Assembly (NCBI RefSeq): GCF_004353225.1
Contig: NZ_CP037934.1
Location: 2,666,001-2,730,000, forward strand
Reading direction: 5' to 3'
From: Marinobacter sp. JH2
GTDB taxonomy: Bacteria; Pseudomonadota; Gammaproteobacteria; Pseudomonadales; Oleiphilaceae
Length of the DNA: 64,000 nucleotides
Within the stretch, counting starts at the first letter, position 1, and each line of letters starts with the position of its first letter. Under the pieces are notes generated by a model. It was not told the origin of the DNA, ran no database searches, and saw only the letters and a program-made list of their open reading frames with translations. The translations under genes and the position numbers were made by a program. Of this stretch, positions 45,375 through 55,885 are shown piece after piece.

Positions 45375-47696
45375 TCAGCGACCGTCTTTTCGCGCCGAGG
45401 CCAAAGCCTGAGCCAGCGCACCAGCCATGACACCCTGGCCTTGGCTACCCTGCGGCTTACTACTGGAACGTTTACCCGCCCGATCATTGCCTTTGGAAGC
45501 CTTGGTGGATGTATCAGCGCCCGGCTGATCGTCCATGCGCATAGACAGGGCGATCCGTTTACGGGGAATATCCACTTCCATAACTTTGACCTTCACAATA
45601 TCACCCGCCTTCACCACTTCGCGGGGATCTTTGACGAAAGTATTAGATAAAGCCGAGATGTGTACCAAACCGTCCTGATGCACCCCAATGTCCACAAAAG
45701 CCCCGAAATTGGTCACATTGGTGACGGAGCCCTCGAGCACCATTCCCGGCTTCAGGTCGTTCAGGGTTTCAACACCCTCTTCGAAACTGGCGAAGCGGAA
45801 TTCCGGGCGCGGATCCCGGCCCGGCTTTTCAAGCTCCGCGATAATGTCTTTCACGGTGGGCAAACCAAACTGTTCGGTGACATAGTCCTGCGGGTTCAAG
45901 CTACGCAAGAAACTGGTGTCACCCATAAGGTTTTCCACCTTACGATTGTTGCGCTTGGCGATCGCTTCGGCCACACCGTAGGCTTCCGGGTGCACGGAAG
46001 AGCCGTCCAGCGGGTTTTCTGCACTGGCGATGCGCAAGAAGCCCGCGGCTTGCTCAAATGTGCGCTCACCCAAGCGGGCAACCTTCATTAGCTGCTTACG
46101 AGTTTTGAATACGCCGTTCTGGCTGCGGAAATCCACAATATTCTGCGCGATGGTCTGACTTAAGCCCGACACTCTTGCCAACAACGGAACGGATGCGGTG
46201 TTCAAATCCACACCGACGCCGTTTACACAGTCCTCAACCACCGCGTCCAGACTACGGGATAACTGCACCTGAGACACGTCGTGCTGGTACTGACCCACCC
46301 CGATGGATTTCGGCTCGATCTTCACCAGCTCCGCCAGCGGATCTTGCAAGCGGCGGGCGATGGAGACTGCGCCACGGATGGTTACATCCAAATCTGGCAG
46401 CTCCCGGGAGGCAAATTCCGACGCGGAATAAATGGAGGCGCCGGATTCGTTCACGACAATACGTGCGAGCTTCAATTCCGGGTGACGTTTGGTCAGGTCG
46501 GCCACCAGTTTTTCGGTTTCGCGGGACGCCGTGCCGTTACCAATGGCGACCAGTTCAATCTTGAATTTCTGACACCAAGCCGCCAGCTGGGCGATCGAAC
46601 GATCCCACTGATTCTTCGGCGCATGTGGGTATATCGCACCGTGATCAAGCACCTCGCCAGTGCCGTCGATAACCGCTACTTTAACACCGGTACGCAGGCC
46701 GGGATCCAAGCCCAACGTAGGTCGAGGCCCGGCAGGAGCCAACAGCAGCAGGTCTTTCAGATTGGCGGCAAATACATTGATGGCTTCGGCCTCGGCGGCT
46801 TCGCGCACCTGAGCCATCAGGTCGGTTTCGATCTGGGTGGACAGTTTCACACGCCAGGTCCAACGCACCACATCGCCCAGCCACTTATCAGCGGCTCGAC
46901 CGTTATCACGAATGTTCCAATGTGCGGCAATGCGCTGTTCAGCCGGGTGCGGCTGGCGGCGATCGTCTTCCGCATCGCCCATGACAATAGAAAACGTCAG
47001 CACGCCTTCGTTACGGCCGCGCAGAATGGCCAGTGCCCGATGCGACGGCACCTTCTTGAGCGGTTCGACATGATCAAAATAATCACGGAACTTGGCCCCC
47101 TCGGTTTCCTTACCGGCGACTACCGTTACTTTCAGTTGCCCGTCTTGCCAAACAAAGCTTCGCAGTGAGCCTAACAGCTCTGCGTCTTCGGCAAACCGTT
47201 CCATCAGAATGTAGCGTGCCCCATCCAAAGCCGCTTTGATGTCATCAATGCCGGCTTCGCTATTCAGGTAACCGCCAGCGGTGCTTTCGGGATCGAGTGT
47301 GGGGTCGTCGTACAGGGCATCGGCCAAAGGCTCCAAACCCGCCTCACGAGCTATTTGAGCTTTGGTTCGGCGCTTGGGCTTATAAGGCAGGTACAAATCT
47401 TCGAGCCGGTTTTTGGTATCGGCCGAGCCAATGCTGGCGCGCAGCTCATCTGTCAGTTTGCCTTGCTCATCGATGCTTTTAAGAATCGCCCCGCGACGAT
47501 CTTCAAGTTCTCGCAGGTAGCGCAAGCGCTCTTCCAGGGTTCGCAACTGATTGTCGTCCAGCGAGCCGGTCACTTCTTTCCGGTAGCGGGCAATAAACGG
47601 AACCGAGGCTCCTTCGTCCAGCATAGCAACCGTGGCGTTAACCTGTTGCTCGCGTACTCCAAGTTCTTCAGCAATGCGCTGGGAGATACTGTTCAT
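45375..47696 (-). CDS. tex: Transcription accessory protein Tex
   Basis: 773-residue RNA-binding protein. Tex-like N-terminal domain ([39 protein letters not shown]), YqgF/RNase H-like domain ([20 protein letters not shown]), helix-hairpin-helix ([20 protein letters not shown]) and a C-terminal S1 domain ([20 protein letters not shown]). The tail is Ser/Lys-rich. Confidence 0.95.
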   Translation of the reverse strand: MNSISQRIAEELGVREQQVNATVAMLDEGASVPFIARYRKEVTGSLDDNQLRTLEERLRYLRELEDRRGAILKSIDEQGKLTDELRASIGSADTKNRLEDLYLPYKPKRRTKAQIAREAGLEPLADALYDDPTLDPESTAGGYLNSEAGIDDIKAALDGARYILMERFAEDAELLGSLRSFVWQDGQLKVTVVAGKETEGAKFRDYFDHVEPLKKVPSHRALAILRGRNEGVLTFSIVMGDAEDDRRQPHPAEQRIAAHWNIRDNGRAADKWLGDVVRWTWRVKLSTQIETDLMAQVREAAEAEAINVFAANLKDLLLLAPAGPRPTLGLDPGLRTGVKVAVIDGTGEVLDHGAIYPHAPKNQWDRSIAQLAAWCQKFKIELVAIGNGTASRETEKLVADLTKRHPELKLARIVVNESGASIYSASEFASRELPDLDVTIRGAVSIARRLQDPLAELVKIEPKSIGVGQYQHDVSQVQLSRSLDAVVEDCVNGVGVDLNTASVPLLARVSGLSQTIAQNIVDFRSQNGVFKTRKQLMKVARLGERTFEQAAGFLRIASAENPLDGSSVHPEAYGVAEAIAKRNNRKVENLMGDTSFLRSLNPQDYVTEQFGLPTVKDIIAELEKPGRDPRPEFRFASFEEGVETLNDLKPGMVLEGSVTNVTNFGAFVDIGVHQDGLVHISALSNTFVKDPREVVKAGDIVKVKVMEVDIPRKRIALSMRMDDQPGADTSTKASKGNDRAGKRSSSKPQGSQGQGVMAGALAQALASARKDGR

Positions 47697-47752
47697 GCAA
47701 CCTCTGTGATATCGCTTGCGAAATTAAAGCGCAAAGGTACAGCGGCTTACTC

Positions 47753-49480
47753 TTACAGGCAAGCGGACCGGTTCTGTTGGGTCAAAAATTGAACAAGATC
47801 ATCCCACGGCATTGGGCGTGCGAAGTAATAACCCTGAATTTCGTCACAATGCTGCTGCTGCAGAAATGCCAGCTGCTCTTTAGTCTCGACACCTTCAGCT
47901 ACGACACTCATGTGCAGGCTGTGGGCCAGCGTAATAATGGCTCGAATAATGTGCTCGGCATCCGCGGACTTTCCCAAGTCCTGAATAAACGATTTATCGA
48001 TTTTTACCAATGAAATGGGCAGGTGCTGCAGGTTACTCAAGGAAGAATACCCGGTACCGAAATCATCCAGCGCAAAGCTAACGCCCAGTTGGTTAAGCTC
48101 ACGCAGGCAACGCTGGGCGTATTCAGGATCGTGCATCATGGCGCTTTCGGTGAGTTCCAGCTCCAGCAAACTGGTATCCACATTGGCGTTGAAAATAATC
48201 CGAAATATGGTTTCGGTCATTTTGGGATCGTGGAACTGCCGGAACGATAAATTCACCGCCAGTACCAACCCGGGAAAGCCCAGTTCGGCGCTCTCCTGCA
48301 AGCGCTGGCACGCCTGATCGATCACCCAGTAGCCAATGGGCACAATCAGCCCGCTGCGCTCTGCCACCGGGATGAACTCATCGGGCCCGATCATGCCTCG
48401 CTTCGGGTGATTCCAGCGCAGCAGGCACTCCATTCCGCGCACCTCACCCGTCGCCAAGTCTATCCGCGGCTGGTAATACAATTCCAGCTCCTGCGCCCGG
48501 ATTGCATGGCGCAGGTCGGTTTCCAACCGCAGTTGATACCCGGTCGAAATGTGCAATTCACGATTATAAAAACGGTAACTGGTGCCGGTATCCTGTTTCG
48601 CCTCAAACATAGCCCGATTTGCTCGGCGCATTAATTCTTCGGGACTGTCGCCGGCTTCCGGATAGGTCGCCACTCCCAAGCTGGCACTGATCACAATACT
48701 CTGGCCATCAATCACAACTGGCTCTGGCACAGTCATGACCAACTTTCGAATGATCTGACTAAGATCCAGAGTATCCTCGACTTTCTCAATAATAATCGCC
48801 AGCTCGTCACCGCCAATACGGACCAAAGAATCCACGCGCCGCAACTTCTGCCTCAGCCGATCAGCCAGCTGGACAATGAGTTGGTCACTTTTCTGGTAAC
48901 CAAAGGAGTCATTGATGCTGCGAAAGCTGTCCACATTCAAGTGCATCAGCGCGAGCCGGCTTTTAGTCCGCTCAGCGCGTAACAGAGCTTGCTGCAAACG
49001 GTCAAAAAACAGATCCCGATTGATAAAGCCGGAGGCCACTTCACGACCTAACTGACCGTGCGACAACCCCGAAAGCTGCTCCCGATACCACAGGCACTTT
49101 ACAGCACGCCGAAAACCCCAAGCTTCCAAACCTTGCCGGCACAAATAATCCGCCGCTCCGCCAGCTTGCATCTCCGGCCCCTTGTCTTCGCTGGATTCAG
49201 CACTGATCGCCAGAACCGGCTTATCACCACCGGAGACGGTTAAATATTGAAGAAAGGAAGATTCACATCCGGCATGAAACACGCAATCCCAAACGATGAC
49301 ATCAAAACTGGCGTTATAGATCAGGTCGTCACAATCAATTAGATCGGGGCACCAAGTCGCATCGGGACTCAGTTCCGCATCACCGCTCAGCATGTCCTGA
49401 TACCACAAAAAATCTGTGTACTCAGGGGTCAAAACAAGAAGACGCAGGCGGTCGTTCCTGCTGTCGGGGGGCAAAGTCAT
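47753..49480 (-). CDS. GGDEF-EAL protein with receiver-like N-terminal domain
   Basis: 575 residues. The receiver-like part has DVIVWDCVFHAGCE and a C-terminal YLCRQ in place of the usual Lys. The GGDEF signature is RIGGDELAI (about residue 222). The EAL domain is intact: LYYQPRIDLATG, ECLLRWNHPKRGMI, EITES-like LELTESAMMHD, and DDFGTGYSSLSNLQHLPISL. A functional c-di-GMP phosphodiesterase is likely; the diguanylate cyclase half (GGDEL) may be active too. Confidence 0.9.
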   Translation of the reverse strand: MTLPPDSRNDRLRLLVLTPEYTDFLWYQDMLSGDAELSPDATWCPDLIDCDDLIYNASFDVIVWDCVFHAGCESSFLQYLTVSGGDKPVLAISAESSEDKGPEMQAGGAADYLCRQGLEAWGFRRAVKCLWYREQLSGLSHGQLGREVASGFINRDLFFDRLQQALLRAERTKSRLALMHLNVDSFRSINDSFGYQKSDQLIVQLADRLRQKLRRVDSLVRIGGDELAIIIEKVEDTLDLSQIIRKLVMTVPEPVVIDGQSIVISASLGVATYPEAGDSPEELMRRANRAMFEAKQDTGTSYRFYNRELHISTGYQLRLETDLRHAIRAQELELYYQPRIDLATGEVRGMECLLRWNHPKRGMIGPDEFIPVAERSGLIVPIGYWVIDQACQRLQESAELGFPGLVLAVNLSFRQFHDPKMTETIFRIIFNANVDTSLLELELTESAMMHDPEYAQRCLRELNQLGVSFALDDFGTGYSSLSNLQHLPISLVKIDKSFIQDLGKSADAEHIIRAIITLAHSLHMSVVAEGVETKEQLAFLQQQHCDEIQGYYFARPMPWDDLVQFLTQQNRSACL

Positions 49481-49624
49481 CGCACGGGATCCATGTATCG
49501 TTAAGCGAAACGTCCGTAGTTTCTAGCATAGCGTATAGATCCCGAAGGTACATACTGCCGGGCTGGTGTAGAATAGAAAAACAGTGACTCCTCCTGCACG
49601 ATTCTTTTATTTGGCCTCAATACT

Positions 49625-51643
49625 GTGAACAAGCTCAACCCCAGACAACGAGAAGCGGTTCGTTACGCAGACGGTCCCCTATTGGTACTGGCTGGTGCAG
49701 GCAGTGGCAAAACCAGTGTGATCACCCGAAAGATCGCCCACCTGATTGAAGATCTGGGCATTCCCGGACGCCACATCGCCGCGCTAACGTTTACGAACAA
49801 AGCCGCTCGAGAAATGAAGGAGCGAGTCGGCAAGATTGTTGACCGTGGAAAAGCTCGAGGCCTGATTGTTTCGACCTTTCACAATCTAGGCCTGAACATC
49901 ATTCGGGATGAACACCCGCATATGGGTTACCACCCCGGCTTCTCGATTTTCGATGCCGAAGACGCTAAAGCCCTGCTGCAAGATCTGATGATGCGTGGCG
50001 GTAGTGCCGAGGCTGGCGACGAAGTGAACGATGTGCAGATGACCATTTCGTCTTGGAAGAACGCACTGCGCAGTCCAGCCGAGGCCTACAGCAAAGCCGC
50101 CGACGAACGGGAACAACGCATTGCCATTATCTACAAGCAATACAATGAGTATCTGAAGGCCTACAACGCCGTTGATTTTGACGACCTGATTCTGCTGCCC
50201 GTGCAGCTATTCCGGGATTTCCCGGACGTACTGGCGAAGTGGCGCAAGAAGATTCGCTACCTGCTGGTGGATGAGTATCAGGACACCAACGTCTGCCAGT
50301 ATGAGCTGGTCAAGCAATTGGTAGCCGAACGCGCCGCGTTTACCGTGGTCGGCGACGACGACCAGTCTATTTACGCTTGGCGGGGCGCACGCCCAGAGAA
50401 TCTGGTGCAATTGAAAGAAGACTTCCCGAGCCTGAAAATCGTTAAATTGGAGCAAAACTACCGTTCCACGGCCCGGATTCTGCGCAGCGCCAACACCGTT
50501 ATCGCCAACAATCCGCACGTGTTTGAGAAAGCACTGTGGAGTGACCACACCATCGGTGAGGAAATCCGCATCATCCGGTGCCGCAGCGAAGATGCGGAAA
50601 CGGAACGCGTTGCCACCGAAATATTGGACCAAAAACTTAAAAATGGACTGAATTTCCAGGATTTTGCAGTGCTCTACCGGGGTAACCATCAAGCCCGTCT
50701 ATTGGAAATGAAATTGCAGGCCTACCAGATCCCGTATCGGTTATCCGGCGGTCAGTCTTTCTTTTCCAAAAGCGAAATCAAAGACGCCATGTCGTACCTG
50801 CGGTTGCTGATTAACCCGGACGACAATGCGGCGTTTCTGCGAGTGGTGAACGTACCTCGCCGGGAAATCGGCCCTCGCACGCTGGAACAGTTGAGCCATT
50901 ACTCCCGGTCTCGCAACGTGAGTCTGTTCAAAGCCCTTAGCGACATGGGCGCAGAAACCCACGTTACCGAGAAAGGGCTGGATCGCCTTCGGCGTTTCGC
51001 CCATTGGGTAGACAAAACCTGCGAGCGGCTGTTTTCGGAAGATCCGATTCCGGTGGTCAAGCAGCTGTTCACTGATATTGAATACGAAGAATGGCTACAC
51101 CAACACTCCGGCAGCCCGAAACAAGCGGAGCGTCGGATGGAAAACATCTGGTATTTGGTGGAGTCCATCCAGCGCATGCTGGACGACGGCAAAGGCACTG
51201 CGGACGAGCTGGGCATCGAAGACGCCATCGCCAAACTGATTCTGCGCGACATGATGGAACAGCGGGAGGAGGAAGATGACAGCGACAAGGTACAGCTGCT
51301 GACGCTGCACGCCTCGAAAGGGCTGGAATTTCCGCACGTGTTTATTATGGGGCTTGAAGAAGAAATTCTGCCACACCGGAGCAGTATTGAAGAAGGCAAT
51401 ATCGAGGAAGAGCGGCGACTCATGTACGTGGGCATCACCCGCGCGCGAGAAACTCTGTCGCTGACCTATGCCGCCTCACGGAAACAATACGGCGAAAAGC
51501 TGGAAACCATCCCCAGCCGTTTTCTGGACGAGTTACCGGAAGAAGACGTGAAGTGGGAAGGCTTGGGCGATCAGGATAAAGAGGCCAATCAGAAAAAAGG
51601 CAAGGCCACTCTCAGCGCACTGATCGGAGATCTTGGCCTATAA
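49625..51643 (+). CDS. rep: ATP-dependent DNA helicase Rep
   Basis: UvrD-family 3'-5' helicase of 672 residues, start GTG 49625. Walker A LVLAGAGSGKTSVITRK, the motifs ALTFTNKAAREMKERVG, VDEYQDTN, DDDQSIYAWRGARPEN and TLHASKGLEF. The length and the N-terminus MNKLNPRQREAVRYADGPL favour Rep over UvrD. Rep clears proteins ahead of replication forks. Confidence 0.95.
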   Translation: MNKLNPRQREAVRYADGPLLVLAGAGSGKTSVITRKIAHLIEDLGIPGRHIAALTFTNKAAREMKERVGKIVDRGKARGLIVSTFHNLGLNIIRDEHPHMGYHPGFSIFDAEDAKALLQDLMMRGGSAEAGDEVNDVQMTISSWKNALRSPAEAYSKAADEREQRIAIIYKQYNEYLKAYNAVDFDDLILLPVQLFRDFPDVLAKWRKKIRYLLVDEYQDTNVCQYELVKQLVAERAAFTVVGDDDQSIYAWRGARPENLVQLKEDFPSLKIVKLEQNYRSTARILRSANTVIANNPHVFEKALWSDHTIGEEIRIIRCRSEDAETERVATEILDQKLKNGLNFQDFAVLYRGNHQARLLEMKLQAYQIPYRLSGGQSFFSKSEIKDAMSYLRLLINPDDNAAFLRVVNVPRREIGPRTLEQLSHYSRSRNVSLFKALSDMGAETHVTEKGLDRLRRFAHWVDKTCERLFSEDPIPVVKQLFTDIEYEEWLHQHSGSPKQAERRMENIWYLVESIQRMLDDGKGTADELGIEDAIAKLILRDMMEQREEEDDSDKVQLLTLHASKGLEFPHVFIMGLEEEILPHRSSIEEGNIEEERRLMYVGITRARETLSLTYAASRKQYGEKLETIPSRFLDELPEEDVKWEGLGDQDKEANQKKGKATLSALIGDLGL

Positions 51644-51646
51644 ACC

Positions 51647-51675
51647 AACAAAGCCCCGCATTGCGGGGCTTTGTT
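51647..51675. terminator. Strong bidirectional terminator between rep and cytochrome c5
   Basis: AACAAAGCCCCGC (51647-51659) pairs perfectly with GCGGGGCTTTGTT (51663-51675) around a three-base loop, just past the rep stop and 17 bases before the end of the convergent cytochrome gene. Confidence 0.85.
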
Positions 51676-51691
51676 GCATTGCAAGCCAATC

Positions 51692-52105
51692 TTACTGGCT
51701 TGACTCGACCATGTGCTCAACCGCTGCGGTGATCTCTTCATCCCCACAGCTGGCGCAACCACCTTTCGGAGGCATGGCATTGAAACCGTTGAGCGCGTGC
51801 TCAAACAAGGTTTCCAAGCCTTTCTCGATGCGAGGAGCCCAGGCATCGGCATTACCAACAACCGGCGCACCAGCAGCACCCGTAGCGTGACATGCCGTGC
51901 AGGAAGCTTCATAAACTTCACTGCCTGAACGCGGTCCGGAGCTGGCCGAAGCGGCAACCGCTTGTCCGCAATCATCACCCTGCAAACACAGCTCGCCTAC
52001 CGGTTTGATGCGCTCACGGATTTCATCTTCGACACTTGCCAGTGCCGTACCGGCAGCCAAGCTAAAGCCAAGCAAACCAACAGCCAGGACTCTCTTCATC
52101 TTCAC
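51692..52105 (-). CDS. Cytochrome c5-type c-type cytochrome
   Basis: 137 residues. Signal peptide (VLAVGLLGFSLAAGTALA). One haem site CTACH (Cys69, Cys72, His73), and axial Met in FNAMPPKGGC. A second CASC pair near the C-terminus is the disulfide of cytochrome c5. Periplasmic electron carrier. Confidence 0.92.
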   Translation of the reverse strand: MKMKRVLAVGLLGFSLAAGTALASVEDEIRERIKPVGELCLQGDDCGQAVAASASSGPRSGSEVYEASCTACHATGAAGAPVVGNADAWAPRIEKGLETLFEHALNGFNAMPPKGGCASCGDEEITAAVEHMVESSQ

Positions 52106-52293
52106 AATGCACCTCGCATTTGAGCGTTATAATATTTCGGTCGCAGCATTATAGCGATTGAGCCCCTGCAAAAAAACCAAACAGCAGAATCAGAATTTGA
52201 TTTCAACCCATTTAATGACAGTTTTGTAGGCTGCAACCCAATGCTATTCGTTTCCGGTTACCATAGGCACTACTGTACCACCCTTCACGATCT

Positions 52294-52644
52294 GTGAGCC
52301 TAAATATGCCCCAAATACCTGACCAGCAACCCGATAAACGGCGCAAGCCCCTGCTGATTCTCGAGTTTAGTTCTTTGGCGATTCTTCTGTTTTCGATGGG
52401 CTGGTTCAGCAATCAATCCAACGCCGATAACCCTATCAGTCCGGCCTGGTTGTTAGTTCCAGCAATCGCCAGCCTCGGTGTCTTTTTAAGTTTTATTGGT
52501 TTGATGTATTTACGCTGGGTCGCGGCCGTCACCGATGAGCGCCGTGGCCGCCACAAGGTGATTTTTACGTTACTCGCCATCACGCTGCTGGGTGTTTGGC
52601 TGTACGGCATCGGCAACACATGGATTAGCCTCAACGCCCGTTAA
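52294..52644 (+). CDS. Hypothetical small membrane protein
   Basis: 116 residues, three hydrophobic segments (LLILEFSSLAILLFSMGWF, WLLVPAIASLGVFLSFIGLM, FTLLAITLLGVWLYGIG). No recognisable family motif. GTG 52294 or ATG 52306. Lies 11 bases before pldA, so the two may be co-transcribed. Confidence 0.65.
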   Translation: MSLNMPQIPDQQPDKRRKPLLILEFSSLAILLFSMGWFSNQSNADNPISPAWLLVPAIASLGVFLSFIGLMYLRWVAAVTDERRGRHKVIFTLLAITLLGVWLYGIGNTWISLNAR

Positions 52645-52655
52645 AGGAATCTCCC

Positions 52656-53762
52656 ATGACGTTTCGATTTCACCTTGCCTTTTCACTGTGCTTTGTCACT
52701 CTGGCTCCGGCGCTACCCGCCTGGGCCGACAATAAAATAAACTCGGACAACGTGGAGTGCGCGCTCATCCTAGACGGCGTTCGCCGGCTTGCTTGTTACG
52801 ATGCCCAACACAATCCGAAGGCGGCTCGGGAAGACGCGAAGGAGGAATCTGTCGAGCAAGCAAACAAACGTGCCGATGTCTTGGCCATAGACAAGGAGAA
52901 GCGTGAGGAGATTGTGGGTAATGCTTTGGAGGATGATCCGGATGCCGGCGTTATGGATTCGCTGGTCAGCAGTTACCTAGAAGCAGAGAAGAGCCTGTTC
53001 CACTTCACCGGCAGTTTTGTGTCCCACAAGCCCAATTACATTTTGCCCCTGACCTGGGTGAAAGACCCGAATTACACGCCTTACAGCCCCCGATTGGGCC
53101 ATACCTTTTACGATTATGATCTCACCCGAGAGGAGGCGAAATACCAACTTAGCTTCAAGATTCCACTGTTGACGGGGATTTTCGATGAAAAGACCACGTT
53201 CTGGTTTGGCTATACCCAGAAGTCACTTTGGCAGGTGTATAACCAGGATGAATCGGCTCCGTTTCGGGAAACCAATTATGAGCCGGAGTTGTTTTTTCGC
53301 CATCAACTGAATTGGAACATTGGTCCGGGTACGTTAAACACGGTGTCGTTAGGGCTGAATCATCAGTCCAATGGGCAGGCGGATCCGCGTTCGCGAAGCT
53401 GGAATCGTCTTATCGGCTCAGCGGCTTACAGCTATAACCGATGGCTGTTTATGGTGAAGCCTTGGTTGCGACTTCCTGAACGAAGCAGTGATGATGATAA
53501 TGCAGACATTGAGCGGTATTTGGGGCACGCCAGCTATCATGCGGTGTATAAGCTGACGGAGGATCGTACGTTTTCTTTGAAGCTGTTGAATAATTTACGG
53601 TCAGATAATCGGACGTCGGTTGAGTTTGGGTATAGCTTTCCTATGGGGGATTCGTTGAAGGGGTTCTTCCAGTATTACAACGGGTATGGGGAGAGCTTGA
53701 TTGACTATAACGTGCGGATTGAGCGGTTTGGCATTGGGATTATGTTGAACGACTGGCTCTAA
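52656..53762 (+). CDS. pldA: Outer membrane phospholipase A (OMPLA)
   Basis: 368 residues: signal peptide (FHLAFSLCFVTLAPALPAWA), an N-terminal extension of about 100 residues, then a beta-barrel with LNHQSNGQADPRSRSWNRL at about residue 235. The His and Ser in NHQSNG and the later Asn in SWNRL are the catalytic residues of OMPLA. Hydrolyses phospholipids in the outer leaflet. Longer than the 289 residues of E. coli PldA. Confidence 0.93.
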   Translation: MTFRFHLAFSLCFVTLAPALPAWADNKINSDNVECALILDGVRRLACYDAQHNPKAAREDAKEESVEQANKRADVLAIDKEKREEIVGNALEDDPDAGVMDSLVSSYLEAEKSLFHFTGSFVSHKPNYILPLTWVKDPNYTPYSPRLGHTFYDYDLTREEAKYQLSFKIPLLTGIFDEKTTFWFGYTQKSLWQVYNQDESAPFRETNYEPELFFRHQLNWNIGPGTLNTVSLGLNHQSNGQADPRSRSWNRLIGSAAYSYNRWLFMVKPWLRLPERSSDDDNADIERYLGHASYHAVYKLTEDRTFSLKLLNNLRSDNRTSVEFGYSFPMGDSLKGFFQYYNGYGESLIDYNVRIERFGIGIMLNDWL

Positions 53763-53785
53763 CACTTCGCTAAGCAAAAGAGTAA

Positions 53786-53867
53786 GGCCGAGGTATCGGT
53801 TACACCGTCTAAAACGGAAAACGTGGTTTCCCTGAATGTTTTAGACGGTGTAACCGATACCTCGGCC
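53786..53867. repeat. Palindromic element B: same 24-base core, 29-base perfect arms
   Basis: The left arm 53786-53814 (starts GGCCGAGGTATCGG, ends AAAA) is the exact reverse complement of 53839-53867. The 24-base core 53815-53838 contains GGAAAACGTGGTTTCCC and TGAATG. It differs from element A's core at two bases, while the arms are unrelated to A's. It lies between the convergent pldA and phosphomannomutase genes, 27 bases past the stop of the latter. No ORF or known repeat family fits. Confidence 0.9.
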
Positions 53868-53893
53868 CCGACCTTTGTGCTGGACGCCTTTCG

Positions 53894-55246
53894 TTACGCG
53901 TTCAGCTTTTCCATTTCTTCTAGCAGCTCTTTGGTTTTCTCTTCCATCAGAGCGATATCCGCTCTGGATTCTACGTTCAGGCGAACTACCGGTTCGGTGT
54001 TCGACATGCGCAGATTGAAGCGCCAGTTGTCGAATTCGATGCTCAGGCCGTCTACGAAGCTGATACTTTTCGCGCCGAAGGAGTACTTCTCTTCGATGGC
54101 TGCGATCACTTTCGCTGGGTCGTTGATGGTGCGGTTGATTTCGCCGCTGGCCGGGTAGGCTTCGATTCTGGCGTCGATGAGGGACGACAGGGTTTGGCCG
54201 GACTGGCACAGGCGTTCGGCGATCAGTAGCCACGGGATCATGCCGCTGTCGCAGTAGGCGAAGTCGCGGAAGTAGTGGTGAGCGCTCATTTCGCCACCGT
54301 ACACGGCGTCTTCGTCGCGCATTCTTTGTTTGATGAAGGCGTGTCCGGTTTTGCTTTCGATGGCTTTGCCGCCGGCGGCTTCAACCAAGTCCTGGGTGTT
54401 CCAGACCAGTCTGGGGTCGTGAATGACGCTGCCCGGGCCGGTTTTTCTGAGGAATTGGTCTGCCAGCAGGCCGACGATGTAGTAGCCCTCGATGAAGCGG
54501 CCGTTTTCGTCGAAGAAGAAGCAGCGGTCGTAGTCGCCGTCCCAGGCGATGCCCATGGCGGCTCCATGCTCTTTGACGGCATCCGCGGTGGCTGCGCGGT
54601 TTTCTTCGAGGATAGGATTCGGCACGCCGTTCGGGAAGTTTCCATCCGGCTGGTGGTGCACTTTGATGAATTCGAACGGCAGGTGTTTTTCGAGTTCGTC
54701 GATCACCAAACCTGCACCACCGTTACCGGCGTTTACCACGATTTTCATCGGTTTCAGGGCTGCCGCGTCGATGTAGCCCAACAGGTGGTCGATGTAGGCG
54801 CTGGTGACTTCCAATGTCTCGTATTTGCCTTGCACCGGAGCATCGCCAAACGGCTCTTTTACCCGATCACGGATTTCGTTAAGGCCGTTATCTGAGCTGA
54901 TGGGCCGGGATTCCGGGCCCACCATTTTCATGCCGTTGTGATGCTTGGGGTTGTGGCTGGCGGTGACCATGATGCCGCCGTCCACACCGTAATGACTGGT
55001 TGCGAAGTACACGTACTCAGTTCCGCACAAGCCGATGTCGAGCACATCGGCACCGGCAGCCATCAGGCCGGAGCTCAGGGCCTCGGCGATTTCCGGGCTG
55101 GACAAGCGGATGTCGTATCCAACGATAACCTTTTTCGCTCCGGTGACTTCGACGTACGCTCGGCCGATTTTCTCGGCCAGGGTCGGGTTCAGTTGCTCCG
55201 GCACGCTGCCGCGCAGGTCATAGGCCTTAAAGCAAGACAGATCCAT
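53894..55246 (-). CDS. manB: Phosphomannomutase
   Basis: 450 residues of the CpsG/ManB group, converting mannose-6-phosphate to mannose-1-phosphate for GDP-mannose. Phosphoserine loop TASHNPKHHNGMK, metal loop AWDGDYDRCFFFDENG, sugar-binding YGGEMSAHHYF and phosphate-binding RMSNTEPVVRLNVE. Shorter than AlgC and lacks its N-terminal region, so I call it ManB. Convergent with pldA. Confidence 0.92.
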   Translation of the reverse strand: MDLSCFKAYDLRGSVPEQLNPTLAEKIGRAYVEVTGAKKVIVGYDIRLSSPEIAEALSSGLMAAGADVLDIGLCGTEYVYFATSHYGVDGGIMVTASHNPKHHNGMKMVGPESRPISSDNGLNEIRDRVKEPFGDAPVQGKYETLEVTSAYIDHLLGYIDAAALKPMKIVVNAGNGGAGLVIDELEKHLPFEFIKVHHQPDGNFPNGVPNPILEENRAATADAVKEHGAAMGIAWDGDYDRCFFFDENGRFIEGYYIVGLLADQFLRKTGPGSVIHDPRLVWNTQDLVEAAGGKAIESKTGHAFIKQRMRDEDAVYGGEMSAHHYFRDFAYCDSGMIPWLLIAERLCQSGQTLSSLIDARIEAYPASGEINRTINDPAKVIAAIEEKYSFGAKSISFVDGLSIEFDNWRFNLRMSNTEPVVRLNVESRADIALMEEKTKELLEEMEKLNA

Positions 55247-55255
55247 TGTAAGTAA

Positions 55256-55732
55256 TTACTCCGCTGCGGATGACTGAAGCTGAATGTAGTTCTGAATGCC
55301 CATCTGTTTGATCATTTCCAGCTGGGTTTCCAGCCAGTCAATGTGCTCTTCTTCGCTGTCCAGAATGCTGCGGAACAGTTGGCGGCTGGTGTAATCGTTC
55401 ACCTGCTCGCAGTAGGCAATCGCTTCTTTCAAATCAACGTGAGCGATGTGTTCGATTTTCAGGTCGCATTCGATCATTTCCTGCACATGCTCACCAATCA
55501 GAAGCTTGTTCAGGTCTTGCAGGTTGGGCAGGCCTTCGAGAAAGAGAATGCGCTCGATCAGCTGATCGGCGTGCTTCATTTCATCGATGGATTCTTCGTA
55601 TTCTTTGGCGGCGAGTTTGGTGATGCCCCAGTCTTTGTACATGCGTGAATGCAGGAAATACTGGTTGATGGCCGTCAGTTCGTTAGCGAGTACCTTGTTC
55701 AGGTACTGGATGACTTTTTTATCACCTTTCAT
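55256..55732 (-). CDS. bfr: Bacterioferritin
   Basis: 158 residues from ATG 55732 (AAGGAG at seven bases). Four-helix iron-storage protein. Ferroxidase residues in [28 protein letters not shown] and [14 protein letters not shown]; the haem-binding Met lies in the helix near residue 52 (SIDEMKHA). Downstream of bfd in the same direction. Confidence 0.95.
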   Translation of the reverse strand: MKGDKKVIQYLNKVLANELTAINQYFLHSRMYKDWGITKLAAKEYEESIDEMKHADQLIERILFLEGLPNLQDLNKLLIGEHVQEMIECDLKIEHIAHVDLKEAIAYCEQVNDYTSRQLFRSILDSEEEHIDWLETQLEMIKQMGIQNYIQLQSSAAE

Positions 55733-55866
55733 TGCAGCGCTCCTTGATCGCCGCGGCCGTTTCAAGCTGTAAACGGTGACCGGCGGCTGTTTCGGGTTCA
55801 GCGAACTCTTTTCGATTTCGCGTAGTACGAGACAAGGATAGCGTGTTAGAACCTATTTCGAAATCA

Positions 55867-55885
55867 GAGGGGTAAAAAACCCCTC
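55867..55885 (-). terminator. Hairpin at the bfd stop
   Basis: GAGGGG (55867-55872) pairs with CCCCTC (55880-55885) around TAAAAAA, overlapping the bfd stop codon by two bases. In the transcript the loop is U-rich. It probably acts as a weak terminator or a stability hairpin between bfd and bfr. Confidence 0.45.

Noticed and set aside
46281..47168. 295-residue open frame opposite tex
   Set aside because: Shadow of the tex coding sequence; composition rich in Gln/His/Arg as expected for an antisense frame.
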